Assembly: GCA_001510575.1 (NCBI GenBank)
Contig: LNGK01000006.1
Location: 1,111,565-1,175,564 of the forward strand
Direction: 5' to 3'
DNA from: Knoxdaviesia capensis
Lineage: Eukaryota; Ascomycota; Sordariomycetes; Microascales; Gondwanamycetaceae
Length of the DNA stretch: 64,000 bases
Numbering within the stretch: position 1 is the stretch's first letter; every line of letters begins with the position of its first letter. The translations under genes were made by a program, and so were the position numbers. The notes below the pieces were generated by a model that saw nothing but the letters and a program-made list of their open reading frames with translations, was not told the DNA's origin and searched no databases. This document shows, piece after piece, positions 10,323 to 20,860 of the stretch.

Positions 10323-11808
10323 CTGCACAAGGCAGGGGAATACGCGTATAAGCGTCGGCGGGCTGAAATGGCCAGGCCACAGTCCGGTTCACTCGCTATC
10401 GCAGTCCGGGTTTAGAGTAGTCGTGGCTGGCCATCGATAGAACGCCCCCCCAAATCCCAGCTATACTCGAAGGGAACCCCCTTTTGGAGAGGGGCCCTGT
10501 TTTTTCTTTTCTTTTTCCCTCTCCTAGTCCCTGCTTCGAGACACGCGCTGGCGGCGATCGGTCGTTGGGGGTCGTCTGCGATCACGGCCGCGCTTGTCAC
10601 AAACAACCAGTCGAACCTTGTCTTACACGGGTACAAATCACTCGCTCGCTGTATACACAAAAATAATGCACTGCTCCGATACACACGGAAAACACAGGTG
10701 GTCTCTCGGAGGCGAAAAAAAGGTTGAGAGAAAGTGGGCTGCACAGCGTCTAAGCGAGGATAAGCGGAGAACCAAGCTGTTCACAGGATTTCGAGAGGAG
10801 CAGGCAGGAGTTCGTGAAAAGAAGCTGTGGAGAACACCAAAAACCCGCCGAGTTAGAACATTGGGCACCTGGACTATTGGGAAAGTGGCCGGTCTCACGT
10901 GTCGCGGTGCAATCAAACAGGGCCAACTTGTGGAGAGAGAGAGTGAGGGAGACAGATGGAGACGCGGACCTTTCCTTGGGGGGGGTTCAATCCGGGGTTT
11001 GGAGATCTCCGAGGGTTTGGGGAGGAAATATTCTTAGGGTCGGAGAACGAACACGATAGTGAGAGATGGAGCGCGAAAATAAGGAGGGAAAAATAGATAT
11101 TGAATATAGGATACTGAATGATCAATGATAGCCGACGGAAGGATGAAAGAGGAAAAAGAAATCGAGGGGCTTGAGATAATGCGATGGAAGATGAGTGATA
11201 ACGCACGTTCGATATAAATGAAGAGGAGGCGCCGTCGCATGTGCCGGGTTTAACCCTAAGAGGTCGGCGCGGAACGGCCGGTCACGTGTCGAGGTCTTGA
11301 GATTAAGTCCAACGACGTGATTACCGTCAAAGCTGAAGTTGTCCATCTCCAACCCGAGTTCGTTCAGTCGATCTGAGCCAGCTTCAATTGAAATGTTGAG
11401 GTGTGTATCAGCGCTGCAAAGCAAAGTGTGTGCTCAACACCCAGACGTGGCACCCAACAACATGCACGATGATATCAGTCGTTTGACCTCCAGGACACAC
11501 GCGGGCAGTGGAACAGAAACACAGGGGAAGCTCACGATTGACCGGCAACGAAATGCCCAGGAAATGAACTGAATATAAAACCAAGAAACGAAGAAGAAAA
11601 AGATGCACATTACTGTATACCCGGGCTAAGCAATTCGCACAGACACACACCCTCTCACCCCCTCCCCTTCGAGCGCACGAAAACACAAAAGCCCCTCCCA
11701 CTTCAACTCTCGTTAGAGACAACCTCCCTGCTCCTTTCTGCTGTCAATTTTTGATGTTGGCCGGCAGCTAACCCCTGCCTCGAGCCGATCGAAACCCAAA
11801 GAGCCACC
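9255..11808. other. Intergenic: SSN3 upstream region and ARP2 3' flank
   Basis: About 2.5 kb without a convincing gene. Contains a (GA)19 run, TCACGTG at 10895 and 11282, and an AACCCTAA motif at 11252. The frame at 10594-11037 is open by chance and shows no family resemblance. Confidence 0.5.
10283..10320. repeat. (GA)19 microsatellite
   Basis: Uninterrupted dinucleotide run about 1 kb upstream of SSN3. Confidence 0.95.
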
Positions 11809-13196
11809 CTATCTCGGGCCGAGCTTCTCCAGCACACGCGCGCCCTGCTCCTCCCACTCCTCCTTCGACACCCACATGTTATCCTTGTCGGCCATGATGT
11901 TCGCCAGCACCGCGCCGCCCAGGAACACCATGTGTCGCCGTCTCGGCGGGTCCTCTATCCGGACCTTGAACTTGCTTAGCCGCTCCGGGTTGCCGCCGAG
12001 CACGCGCGTCAGCCAGAGCTGCTTCAGCTCCTTCTCCAGACGGCTGGGCAGGCCGGGGTACATGCTGCTGCCGCCCGACAGCACGATGGCCTTGAACAGC
12101 GACGAGCGCACGTCGACATCGGCCGCCTGGATGGTGTTGAACAGGAACTCGGCCATGCCGGGCTGCTCGCAGTCGACCAGGTGCGGCTGGAACAAGCACT
12201 CGGGCGCCTCGAACCGCTCGCTGCCGACGCGGATCACGCGGCCGTCGGGCAGCGTGTAGCTCTGTACCAGCACCGTTGTGTCCTCGCTCAGGTGGCGGTC
12301 GAGCTCGAGGTCGTACGACACGTAGCAGAGCTTCTCTTTGATCTGGCGCACCGTCTCGAAATCGGCCGTTCGGTTAAGGGCGTAACCGCGGCGGAGTAGT
12401 AGGTTGATGAGGTTGCGTGTCACGTCGCGGCCGGCCACGTCGAGTCTCCGGGTAAGGTGGTTGAGAACCACCGATTCGTATACAGGGACGATATGGGTGA
12501 CACCGTCACCGGAATCCACGACCACGCCGGAGCTGAGGCCTGAATGTGAAAAGAGGAAGAAAACGGCATGATTTAGTAAAGAAACCGCCAGCAGTGAAGA
12601 TGGTCGAAGCAGATGAAGCAAAACACCAACATCTGTTTTGACCGGAAGCTCCGTCTGGAGCCAAGCTTACCTTGAGCGTACAGAGCCAGCACAGCCTGGA
12701 TAGCAACGTACACGCCGCCGAAGCCATAGCGGTCAAACATGACCTCGCACATCTGCTCGCGGTTCTTCAGCGGGTTCATCGGGGGCTCGGTGAGGAGGAT
12801 CTTGCGGCCGCGCGGATCAATCTTCATCTTCTCGAAAAACGTATAGTCCCACAGATGCTGCATGTCGTCCCACTTCTTGACGATACCGTTTTCCATCGGG
12901 TAGCTGATCTGGAGCATTGTCCGCGCCGCCGCAGCCTCGTCACCGCACATAATGTCCTTGATCACCAGGTCGCTGTCGCCCTGCTCCTCGGTTCGCAGGA
13001 TGGGACGGCCGACGATTGACGGGTACTGAAATTCGGGGAAGTTCTGCGCCGCATAGCCGACCTTGAGGAAGCCGGTTCCTCCGTCCAGAACTGTAAACAA
13101 GAGAGAAAGAATCAGAGTTAGGTGTCATCCCAATCCATCGTGATGGACAGCGGGGTCCTCGAAAAAGAACGTCATACCAATAGGGGGAGCAGCCAT
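11809..13196 (-). CDS. arp2: Actin-related protein 2 (ARP2), Arp2/3 complex
   Basis: Subunit of the Arp2/3 complex that nucleates branched actin at endocytic patches and hyphal tips. Three exons: 13196-13178 (19 nt), 13090-12671 and 12539-11809; 389 aa, the normal ARP2 length. The tiny first exon gives MAAPPI plus one base and splices into VLDGGTGFLKVGYAAQNFPE. Donors GTATGA and GTAAGC and acceptors TTTACAG and ATTCAG all keep phase. Actin-fold marks: DGGTGFLKVGYA (phosphate 1), LLTEPPMNP, VVVDSGDGVTHIVPV (phosphate 2), IVLSGGSSMYPGLPSRL, VFLGGAVLANIM. Ends EEWEEQGARVLEKLGPR. A first exon this short is easily missed by gene callers. Identity is secure. Confidence 0.96.
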
Positions 13197-13870
13197 TTTG
13201 AACGAGTGGAAGCTAAGCTAGCTGACGAGGACTCTCAAGGTCAAGATTCCGGTTGCTGAGACAAGAGTCGCAGGGAAAGAAGGACTGCAATAAGCTGAGA
13301 GATGAAAAGGGGTGAAAGGAGAGCCAAAAGTTGGAATCCGGAGACGCAGCCAATAGCTGAAGAAAGTCGTTGAAAAAGGAGTCCTGGATGGTGATGGACA
13401 CAATTGTGGCGGGGTTGGACAACAACTCTTGAAGCATTCGTCAAAAGGTGACGGCATTGATGGGTGGTTTTGGTGGAAAGACAGAGTGCCCCACTCGCAC
13501 TGTGGCGCATTTCGAAGATCTGTGGCGCGTGGCTGACATACAGCTGCGGACACCTGCGCACAGCTGTCCATGCATCTTACTGGCATTCTCGCAGTTTGTC
13601 TGGGGTAAACGAGTTGAGAATTCCGCGTGTCTTTTTCGTGTTCCTAGGAGTGATGCTTAGCCCGAACTAGAACTATACACCCCTGATCAAATCCAACATC
13701 ACGGAGCTTGTTCTTTCTTCGGTGTAAATTAAGAGAGAATCGTCATTCCTTTCAGAGTCCTCAATCAATCCCATTCATTCTGGCTCCTCACTCTCGTTCA
13801 TTTGCTATCTGTGGCTGATTAGGGCTCAAGCGTCCTCACTATCACGGACTTGGCCCCGAACCCCTTCGCC
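13197..13870. other. Divergent promoter, ARP2 / sugar transporter
   Basis: 674 bp shared upstream region of two divergent genes. GATTAGGGCT (13819-13828) is a near match to the telomere motif seen elsewhere. No gene seen. Confidence 0.55.
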
Positions 13871-15512
13871 ATGTCTCCCACCACAAGTTCCGCCAGCCAA
13901 GGTGCCGGGTTCTATGTGATCCTGATTGTGTTCCTGGCAACTTTGGGGCCGATGCAGTTTGGTTTTCATCTGGTAAGTGGACGCTGATGTTGACTCTGTA
14001 GGCAAAGCCGTATGTGCCGGAACTATATGTTCATAGACGTCCTCGTTTGTGCCATTCTGACGTCTTCTCTTCGTCCGTCTCCTCTAGGCCGCCCTCAATG
14101 CCCCCCAAGATGTCGTTATGTGCCCCCAGAAACCGGCCTCGAGCACTGCCGCAAGACTCACCGGCTGGTTCTCCGCGTCCAAGCCAGAACCCGAACCGGC
14201 ACACGGCCTGATCCCCGACTGTCTGCCCATGTCCGAGGCCGCCTTCGCCTCGGTCTCGTCCATCTACACCCTCGGCGGCCTCGTCAGTGCCCTCATGGCC
14301 GGCTCGATGGCCTCGAAGCGTGGTCGTATCCCCGTCATGCGCCTTACCGCCCTGCTCTTCCTCTTCGGCGCCACCTTCGAGACCGTTGCCTGGAACATGT
14401 ACGTGCTCGCCGCTGCGCGCTTCGTTGCCGGCCTCGGAGCCGGCGCTTCCACCGTCGTCGTCCCCATGTACATCAGCGAGGTGGCTCCGCCCAGCCAGCG
14501 CGGCCTGTTCGGCACTGCCACGCAGGTAATGATCAACGTCGGCATCCTTATCACCCAGACGCTAGGCTTCTACCTGAGCTATGGCGGCGCCTGGCGCTGG
14601 ATCCTGGCGTGTGGCGTTGCCGTCGCCTTCTTCCAGACCGTCGCCCTGCTGGCTGTCCCCGAAAGCCCTGCCTGGCTGGCCGCCCACGGACGTGTCACCG
14701 ACGCCCAGAAGGTCCTCCGCCGGATCCGAGGTCGCACGGCTGATCTCAGCGAGGAGACCGCTGGCTGGAAATTGGACGCCGCCTCGACCACCCCCGAGCA
14801 GGAGGGACTTCTCGAGCGGCCCTCGGCGTCCCGCACGAACTCAGCCACCGTGGCCCATCTCGGATTCATGCAGGTCTTCCGTGACCCCTTCTACCGCCCG
14901 GCTCTGATCGCCTGTGTCGGTATCATGGTCGCCCAGCAGTTCAACGGCATCAACTCGATCATCATGTACTCGGTGTCCCTCCTGAAGGACCTTCTGCCCG
15001 TCAGCTCGGCCCTCCTCACCATCATCATCTCCATCGTCAACCTCATCCTGACTGCCGCGAGCTCGCCGCTCCCCGACAAGCTCGGCCGCAAGACCTGTCT
15101 GCTGGTGTCGATCTTCGGCCAGGGCTGCAGCTCGCTCATTCTGGCCATCTCCATCCGTCTGGGCATGAAGAACCTGTCGGCCCTGGCCGTGCTGGGCTTC
15201 GTGGGCTTCTTCGCGCTGGGTCTTGGCCCTGTGCCGTTCATTCTCGCCTCCGAGCTGGTCGGCCAGGAAGCTGTTGGCGCCACCCAGTCGTGGTGCCTTG
15301 GAGCCAGCTACGTGTCGACCTTCCTCGTCGCCCAGTTCTTCCCGATCATCAACACCATGCTCAACACGACTTTCGGCGGTGCCGGGTGGGTGTACTTTGG
15401 CTTCGCCGCCGTCGGAGGGCTTTCTTTCCTGTTTGTTCTGTGGAGAATTCCCGAGAGCAAGGGAAAGAAGGATGCCGATGAGGTGTGGGGCCGGACTCGC
15501 CGTCTGGATTGA
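13871..15512 (+). CDS. MFS sugar transporter, GLUT/Vps73-like
   Basis: Predicted 12-helix hexose transporter of the major facilitator superfamily. Exon 1 13871-13972 (34 codons, MSPTTSSASQG to MQFGFHL), intron with GTAAGT and CTCTAG, exon 2 14088-15512; 508 aa. Family marks: GFHLAALNAPQDV in TM1 as in Vps73 and animal GLUTs, RFVAGLGAGASTVVVPMYI, SEVAPPSQRGLFGT, VPESPAWLA, QQFNGINSIIMYS in TM7, DKLGRKTCLL, GPVPFILASELV in TM10, and the closing RIPESKGK. The long loop between helices 6 and 7 (about 75 residues) is hydrophilic. The substrate is not readable from sequence; glucose-like hexoses are likely. Convergent with the racemase-like gene. Confidence 0.88.
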
Positions 15513-15920
15513 CTTCCTGGCCATCCGACCTCGTCTACAGGCGAGGTCGAGTTACATGACCTCTAAGCGACGCTAGACAGCTTTGACGCAGTCTTGTCTG
15601 CTGCACTGTCTCTCTGTTTTTTTCCCTTCTTTCTGCTGTTATTTTATTCTATATCTAAGCTCGGTTACGTGGCGTTTGGGTTTTCTCTTTTTTCGGCTAG
15701 CAACTTGTGTTTACCGTTGTATTACTTGTCCCTTCTTTTCCCTTATTTCCTAAATAACTTCCTCTTTCCGACGACTTTGTTCTTCAGATTACGATTGTTC
15801 GTTGATGAAATGCACTCTGTCACCGGGAATGGAACAGCGGAATCCCAGAAATCAAGGCTCTAATAAATCAAATTTCCTAACCGGTCTCATAACTCGTGAT
15901 GTTATTTTCATGTTCTTGGT
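15513..15920. other. Short convergent 3' intergenic region
   Basis: 408 bp, T-rich and then A/T-rich, consistent with two 3' UTRs facing each other. No gene. Confidence 0.6.
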
Positions 15921-17001
15921 CTATAGCTGAAATGCCTGCCGACTCCTCACAATGTTCTGTAACTGCATCAGGCCTGCCCGGACAGCATCGACCACGTAGA
16001 TGCTCTTCCCGTTCTCGCCGTACGCTTGAACGGCAGCCTCGCGGATGATATCCCCGAGGCCAACCATGCCGGCGCAGCCCATAACCACCACGTCGACATG
16101 CCCGCGCTCGAGCAGGCGGATGGTCGCTGCAGTCAGGCGATGCCGCACCTCTTCCGGCGAGCACGAGTGCAGCTGGCCGGCATCCAGACCGGTCGACACA
16201 ACGCCCGCGAAGCGCGCGCTGGCGGGCGCAGCGCCCGCCGTGCCCAGAAACCGCGACACGCCGTCGGAGAGGTGCGCCTCCCAGAAGCCGCCCGTGGTGA
16301 CGATTCCCCACATGTGCGCGGGGTCGGCGGCCTCGGAGCCGGCCGGCAGCGGCGGCAGCGGCGGCAGCAGCGCCATCGCGGTCAGGATGCTGGCCTCGAA
16401 GATGCCGAGGGCGGCCACGCGGCCGCCGGACTGCGTGTGCAGCGCGTGCACGAGCGGGTGCACGCTGTAGCAGGCCACCAGCACGCCGTCGTAGTCGTCC
16501 AGCGAGCGCGCGCCAGAGGCGAAGTCGTGCGACACGGCGGCGGCGCTCTGGGAGATGTCGGCGTCGTTGTTGATGCTAGCGGGCGCCGAATCCGCCGGCG
16601 CCGTGTAGGTGTCGAAGCTAAACAGCTGTACCGAATGTGTGTAGTCAGTATCGGTAGTTCTCTATTTGGCTGTCCCCCAAAACTCAACGCCCTCGTCCCA
16701 TCTCCCCCCCCCCTTCCATTTCCCCGAGCGAACTTACAGGGTCCTCATGAAGTCCAAGCTTGACAATCGCGTCGTCCATCCCGCCGGTCATATGATCCGA
16801 GCAATTCGGATTAATCACGAGGATCTTGGCCCGCGGCCGTCTGCCCGCCGCGATCGGCCTCTGATTCCGCTCCGATGCGCGGATGCTCTCTGTGCCATGG
16901 TCCCCGCTCCCCGCCAGCTTACCGTGCTCCGGCTCCGGGGTTGTGAGGAAGCCAAATCGGGGCAAAAGCGCCTGCCAAAAAGAAGCTGGCGCTTGAGTCA
17001 T
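15921..17001 (-). CDS. Asp/Glu/hydantoin racemase family protein (Dcg1-like)
   Basis: Member of the cofactor-independent racemase family, two-cysteine enzymes that include hydantoin and allantoin racemases and yeast Dcg1. Exon 1 is 17001-16738 (88 codons), donor GTAAGT, acceptor TACAG, exon 2 is 16625-15921; 322 aa. The catalytic fold is visible: KILVINPNCSDHMTGGMDD (58-76), LVACYSVHPLVHAL with Cys140, GIFEASILTAMALL, WGIVTTGGFWEAHL, and VVVMGCAGMVGLGD with Cys272. An N-terminal tail of about 55 residues and a disordered insert at about 95-118 make it longer than the usual 240-280 aa. The substrate is unknown; a role in purine or hydantoin breakdown is plausible by family only. No pathway partners lie nearby. 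Confidence 0.85.
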
Positions 17002-17583
17002 GCTTGAAATGAGATGAAGAAAAAAAAAAACCTCGATTATGCAACAGGTGTGTGCCGCAAGCGACCAAGGGCAACGTTTCCCGCCAATTCTTCACCACGC
17101 GATAAGCCGGGCAAGAAAAACCAGCAAAAATACTTCACACCACCCAGAGAAGACGGCGATGTTGAAAAAAGGATGAAGCTGAAGAGATAAGAAAAAAAAA
17201 TTCCAAATGGACGGCATCAATTCTCCCTCTCCTTCTTCACTTTAAAAGTTTCATTCGGCAAATTGATAGGCTTACTCGATACAAATTGTCACCAGTCAGT
17301 AGTGCTACTATCTGGATTACTCGATACAGCTTTTTTTCCCCCTTCCCGCTGATTTAATTCTGAGTCGGCGGCAACTCGCGCCGGGAAGCCAGAACGAGTC
17401 CAATTTGAGTTCGGACTCTATCTCGTAGATCGTCGTCGAAACAAACGCCCGGAAAGGCTGAATTTTGTTCTCGAAAGTTCTCGTCTGGAATTCTTCTTCA
17501 GCTCCCGGGCCGGTCGCGCCTGCCCTCCGGAGCTCTTCCCTTCTGGAATGCGGTATCGGTGGGGCTGTTTAGAGCCCCAACTG

Positions 17584-17601
17584 TTAGGGTTGATTAGGGT
17601 T
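17584..17601 (+). promoter_or_regulatory. Direct pair of TTAGGGTT motifs, 10-bp period
   Basis: TTAGGGTT at 17584-17591 and again at 17594-17601, one helical turn apart, about 585 bp upstream of the racemase-like gene. Confidence 0.45.
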
Positions 17602-20466
17602 GCCTATCTCGGGATATGGCGATGGGTGTTGTCCTTCTCAGGATCTTCGTCGTGACCTCTCGTTGATCGCGATGGTTTCCCAACTAGTGAAAAAGGAATC
17701 TATGTGAGATCTACTTGATGGTGCGTTTGACGGGCGTAGGTGTGGTGGAAAGAGTTCAACTTAGCAGTGTATATATCGGCACCTGCACCAGCCTGCGCCC
17801 CAACCTCCATCCGGCGGGTTGCACGACACAAAACGGCAAAAAGCGGCTGGGTGCAGATGTCATGGTCAGTTATGTCCTGCTGTTTGGAGTGTGGCCTTGC
17901 AGTTCGCCTTGCCGTCAAACCCAACGACCGTTTGGAGCAGCCAGTGAGATGCGTGCACGCTTCACGGCAGAGGATCTTGGCCGGCCAGTTGTGGCCAAAG
18001 ATCAACTTGGAGGTTGGTCAATGCGGGTGGCCACCAAGTTCAGCTGGCTCACGCGCATTATGTTCTCGGGCAACTGTGTCTTCGCACACGGCAGAGGCTG
18101 GTCAACCCGTCTCACGCGACCGCCGCCATCCCGCCTCCAGCGAGAGTGCTCGCATGGTCAACTTCCCAGCGAAGACCACGGCGAAAAGGCATTGTTTGCC
18201 CACGCAAAACGCCAACAACACTAAGTATAATCTAGCACGCACACACACACACACACAACCAACGAAACACGAAGATCTGAGAAATCTCATCTCAGTTACG
18301 TTGCCTATCGCCCCTTAGCCTCCGGAGCGCGAGCTGGGGCCTGGGATCATGCTGCAATGGGGCCAGCATGTTCCTCATTTCCCAGGTGCAGGGCATGGAA
18401 CCAGGATCTTATCTGGTGGGCCAACTACTGGCCCCAGGGAAGGCAAAAAAGACGTTCAGACTCGCCCAGTGGATAACAACCAGAAACAGTGGCTTGTTGT
18501 GCTGATCGAGAGGCGGGCGGGGCGGCAAGTGTTGCCTTTCTTGGGAGAATCAGGCTTATTTAGTGCCTTCCTGCAGGATTCGTGCCGTCCTGAATCTGCC
18601 CCCAATCTCTCTCTTCTGCTTTGCAAGTTGTTATCAAGACGCCTGACAGCATTTTGCGGTCAAGACGCCCGTCCCAGCGTCCGAGCGTATACATTCTCTT
18701 ATACACTAGCACTGCCAGGAACCCCTCGCCACAGCCTATCGGGCAATCTGAGATAATAGAACAAAAGAACAAGTGAATTCGCCCGAATGTTGATATTGTG
18801 GACAGGCGTGCGTTATGACGAAAAATTAAGCCTCCTCCGATCAACTTAGCGTCATCAGGTTCAACCCCGTTGTGGGCTGTGAGCAAGCACGTTAAGACCG
18901 AATCATCGACTGGAACTTGGGGTCCTGAAAAAAAAAAAAAAAGAGAGAGAGAGAGAGAGCAGATGCCCAGGTCATAGCGCTTCAGACGCTGGTGACCTAA
19001 TCTCCAAAATCTTCGGCTCTGTGCTCCCCACATAATAGGCAAAACTGCCCGTAAGGCAGAGATCGCTATACTAGCCGGGCACAAAGCCGGGCTCTAGAAA
19101 TGTTCTAGCGTGGTTCCTCGGCCAGTTAGGCATTTTACGAGTCTTTCCGTTCGGCTTCTTATGGTCTGCTTTCACAAGACCGAGATATGCCCTCACCTCT
19201 CTTTTATATCTAATGATATCAGCATCCTTTGCGGAGAAGTGCGGAGGAATTTGTATCAAGGATTCCTGTTAGCCGAGAGAGAACACGCGTTAACAGCACA
19301 GGGGGCCACGCAAACTACGGAGCCATTCGTTGAGATAAGAAGTCACACCCAGGCCGATTCATGTGTACGGAGGATGTACCACACCACTACGACGATTTGG
19401 ATTCCTGAATGGAGGGTACGCACAGCGACAGCGGCAGGTGTCCGAGACAGAAGAGATGGCAAGCAGACATGGCATTTCCCCAGCAGCAAGCAGCAGCGTC
19501 CCCGGTAGTAGTAAGACGGGCCCTGGTTTTCTTTCTCAGCAGAGAAAGAGCGATATCTGGGACTTCGGTGGGAATGGATGTGTTCTCTGCGTGTTCGAAT
19601 GCGTGCGGTCTGCGTCGCCAAGTTTCCCAGGTGTTCCGAACTTAGCTCTCGTCCCCTCTCCCCAAATCTGCTCTGCAACATTGGCCCACTGGCCTGGCTG
19701 GATCCGATGTCGCCGTCCTGGCTGGGGAGGGAGGATAGGATGTGAGGACAAACGCTGGGCAGGCTGATAGAGCGCTTTGCCCGAGGGGAACCCGCTTCTG
19801 GAGATGCCATTCCTATCGTGGAAGAAGTTTAGGCCAAAAAGAGAAGAATCGGTTACATCTGAAATCCTCGACGGCCGCCGTTTTGATCATCCATGGCCAA
19901 TAGTGGACAGATCTCTTGGGTGTAGATACACAGATTCGAGATGGCGTGCTGGCCTCCGGCGGGCGTAGGTAGCTGCGATTTCTTTGGTGGGGGTGTTGTG
20001 GAGAGAGGCCGGAGCACCGGCTGCCGTAATCTGGCCGCCAACCTGCGGGGGGATTCGCTACCCTGCCTGCTGTTCACAGATATTGATGCATGGAAGATTC
20101 CGTGCTGGCAGAGAGACGGTGGTAGTGCAGCTGGAGATGTGCTCGGTCAGGCAGCTATAGCCAAGGGAAAGCGAAAAATGTTCAACCAGCTCACAGAAAG
20201 CCAGCTTGATTCCCAGATCGGATGTGGGAATGGGGTAGGGAAAATGCTATACCACTTCTTAGATTAGCTGTGACCGCTATACAGTCGACATCCTCGACGT
20301 TGCGGCTTGTGCTTGTGGAATTCCAAGGTGAAGTCAAGATATTGGAGTTGAGCAAGTATTTTTCCGTGGGCATTCTTTTTTGGCTGGGAAGGTGGGCGGC
20401 AGCTAGAAACCTTCTATGCATCGCCCTAGAACACGCTAAATCGACTGGCGCAAAAAGCTCAGACCC

Positions 20467-20480
20467 AACCCTAACCCTAA
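20467..20480 (-). promoter_or_regulatory. Interstitial telomere repeat AACCCTAACCCTAA
   Basis: Two tandem telomere repeats on the minus strand inside the gene-poor region. No gene start is close by, apart from the possible relic next to it. Confidence 0.4.
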
Positions 20481-20585
20481 GGGAACGACCGGCCCTACCT
20501 TTCACGCAGACAGACCACTTTTTCTGACACGACACACACCACAGCCCCAAGTTATCAAGTCCGGTTGGGAAAGACACCGACAGGT

Positions 20586-20860
20586 TCAAGCCTTAGAGCT
20601 GCGGGAGGATTCATGTGTCGAACAGCCCCCCAAAGCTGCAGTGATGACCTCTTCCCGTCTAGTGTAACCTGCTGGCAACGGCTCCGTGCAGAAGAGGAGG
20701 ATGAGGAGCGTAACGAGGACGTACACGGCACAGATTAGCAGAAAGAATACGATATCCCGCCACCAGTGCCGGGCATGATTGCACCACGGCTGGAGGGGGT
20801 TCTTGGCGGCCAATAGAAGGATCTGAAGCTTAACGACTGAAAGATAAGCGTTTTTGGTGC
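20586..20860 (-). pseudogene. Possible exon or relic of a small membrane protein
   Basis: On the minus strand this reads SVVKLQILLLAAKNPLQPW, then a strong membrane helix (RDIVFFLLICAVYVLVTLL) and CTEPLPAGYTRREE, ending in a stop at 20586. Codon use is G/C-ending and gene-like. A good acceptor (CTTTCAG, exon start about 20857) and a strong upstream donor (GTAAGTAAG near 20938) suggest an intron. However, the upstream frame meets a stop within 20 codons and has no ATG. I do not recognise the family. Either a broken gene or a gene whose first exon I cannot place. Confidence 0.25.

Noticed and set aside
17715..18318. Overlapping 169- and 192-codon plus-strand frames
   Set aside because: Cys/Arg/His-rich mixed composition ending in a CA repeat; no recognisable family.
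20467..20480. Telomere or subtelomere relic
   Set aside because: Only two repeats, and the same motif recurs singly or in pairs across the whole window near ordinary genes, so it is more likely a regulatory site.
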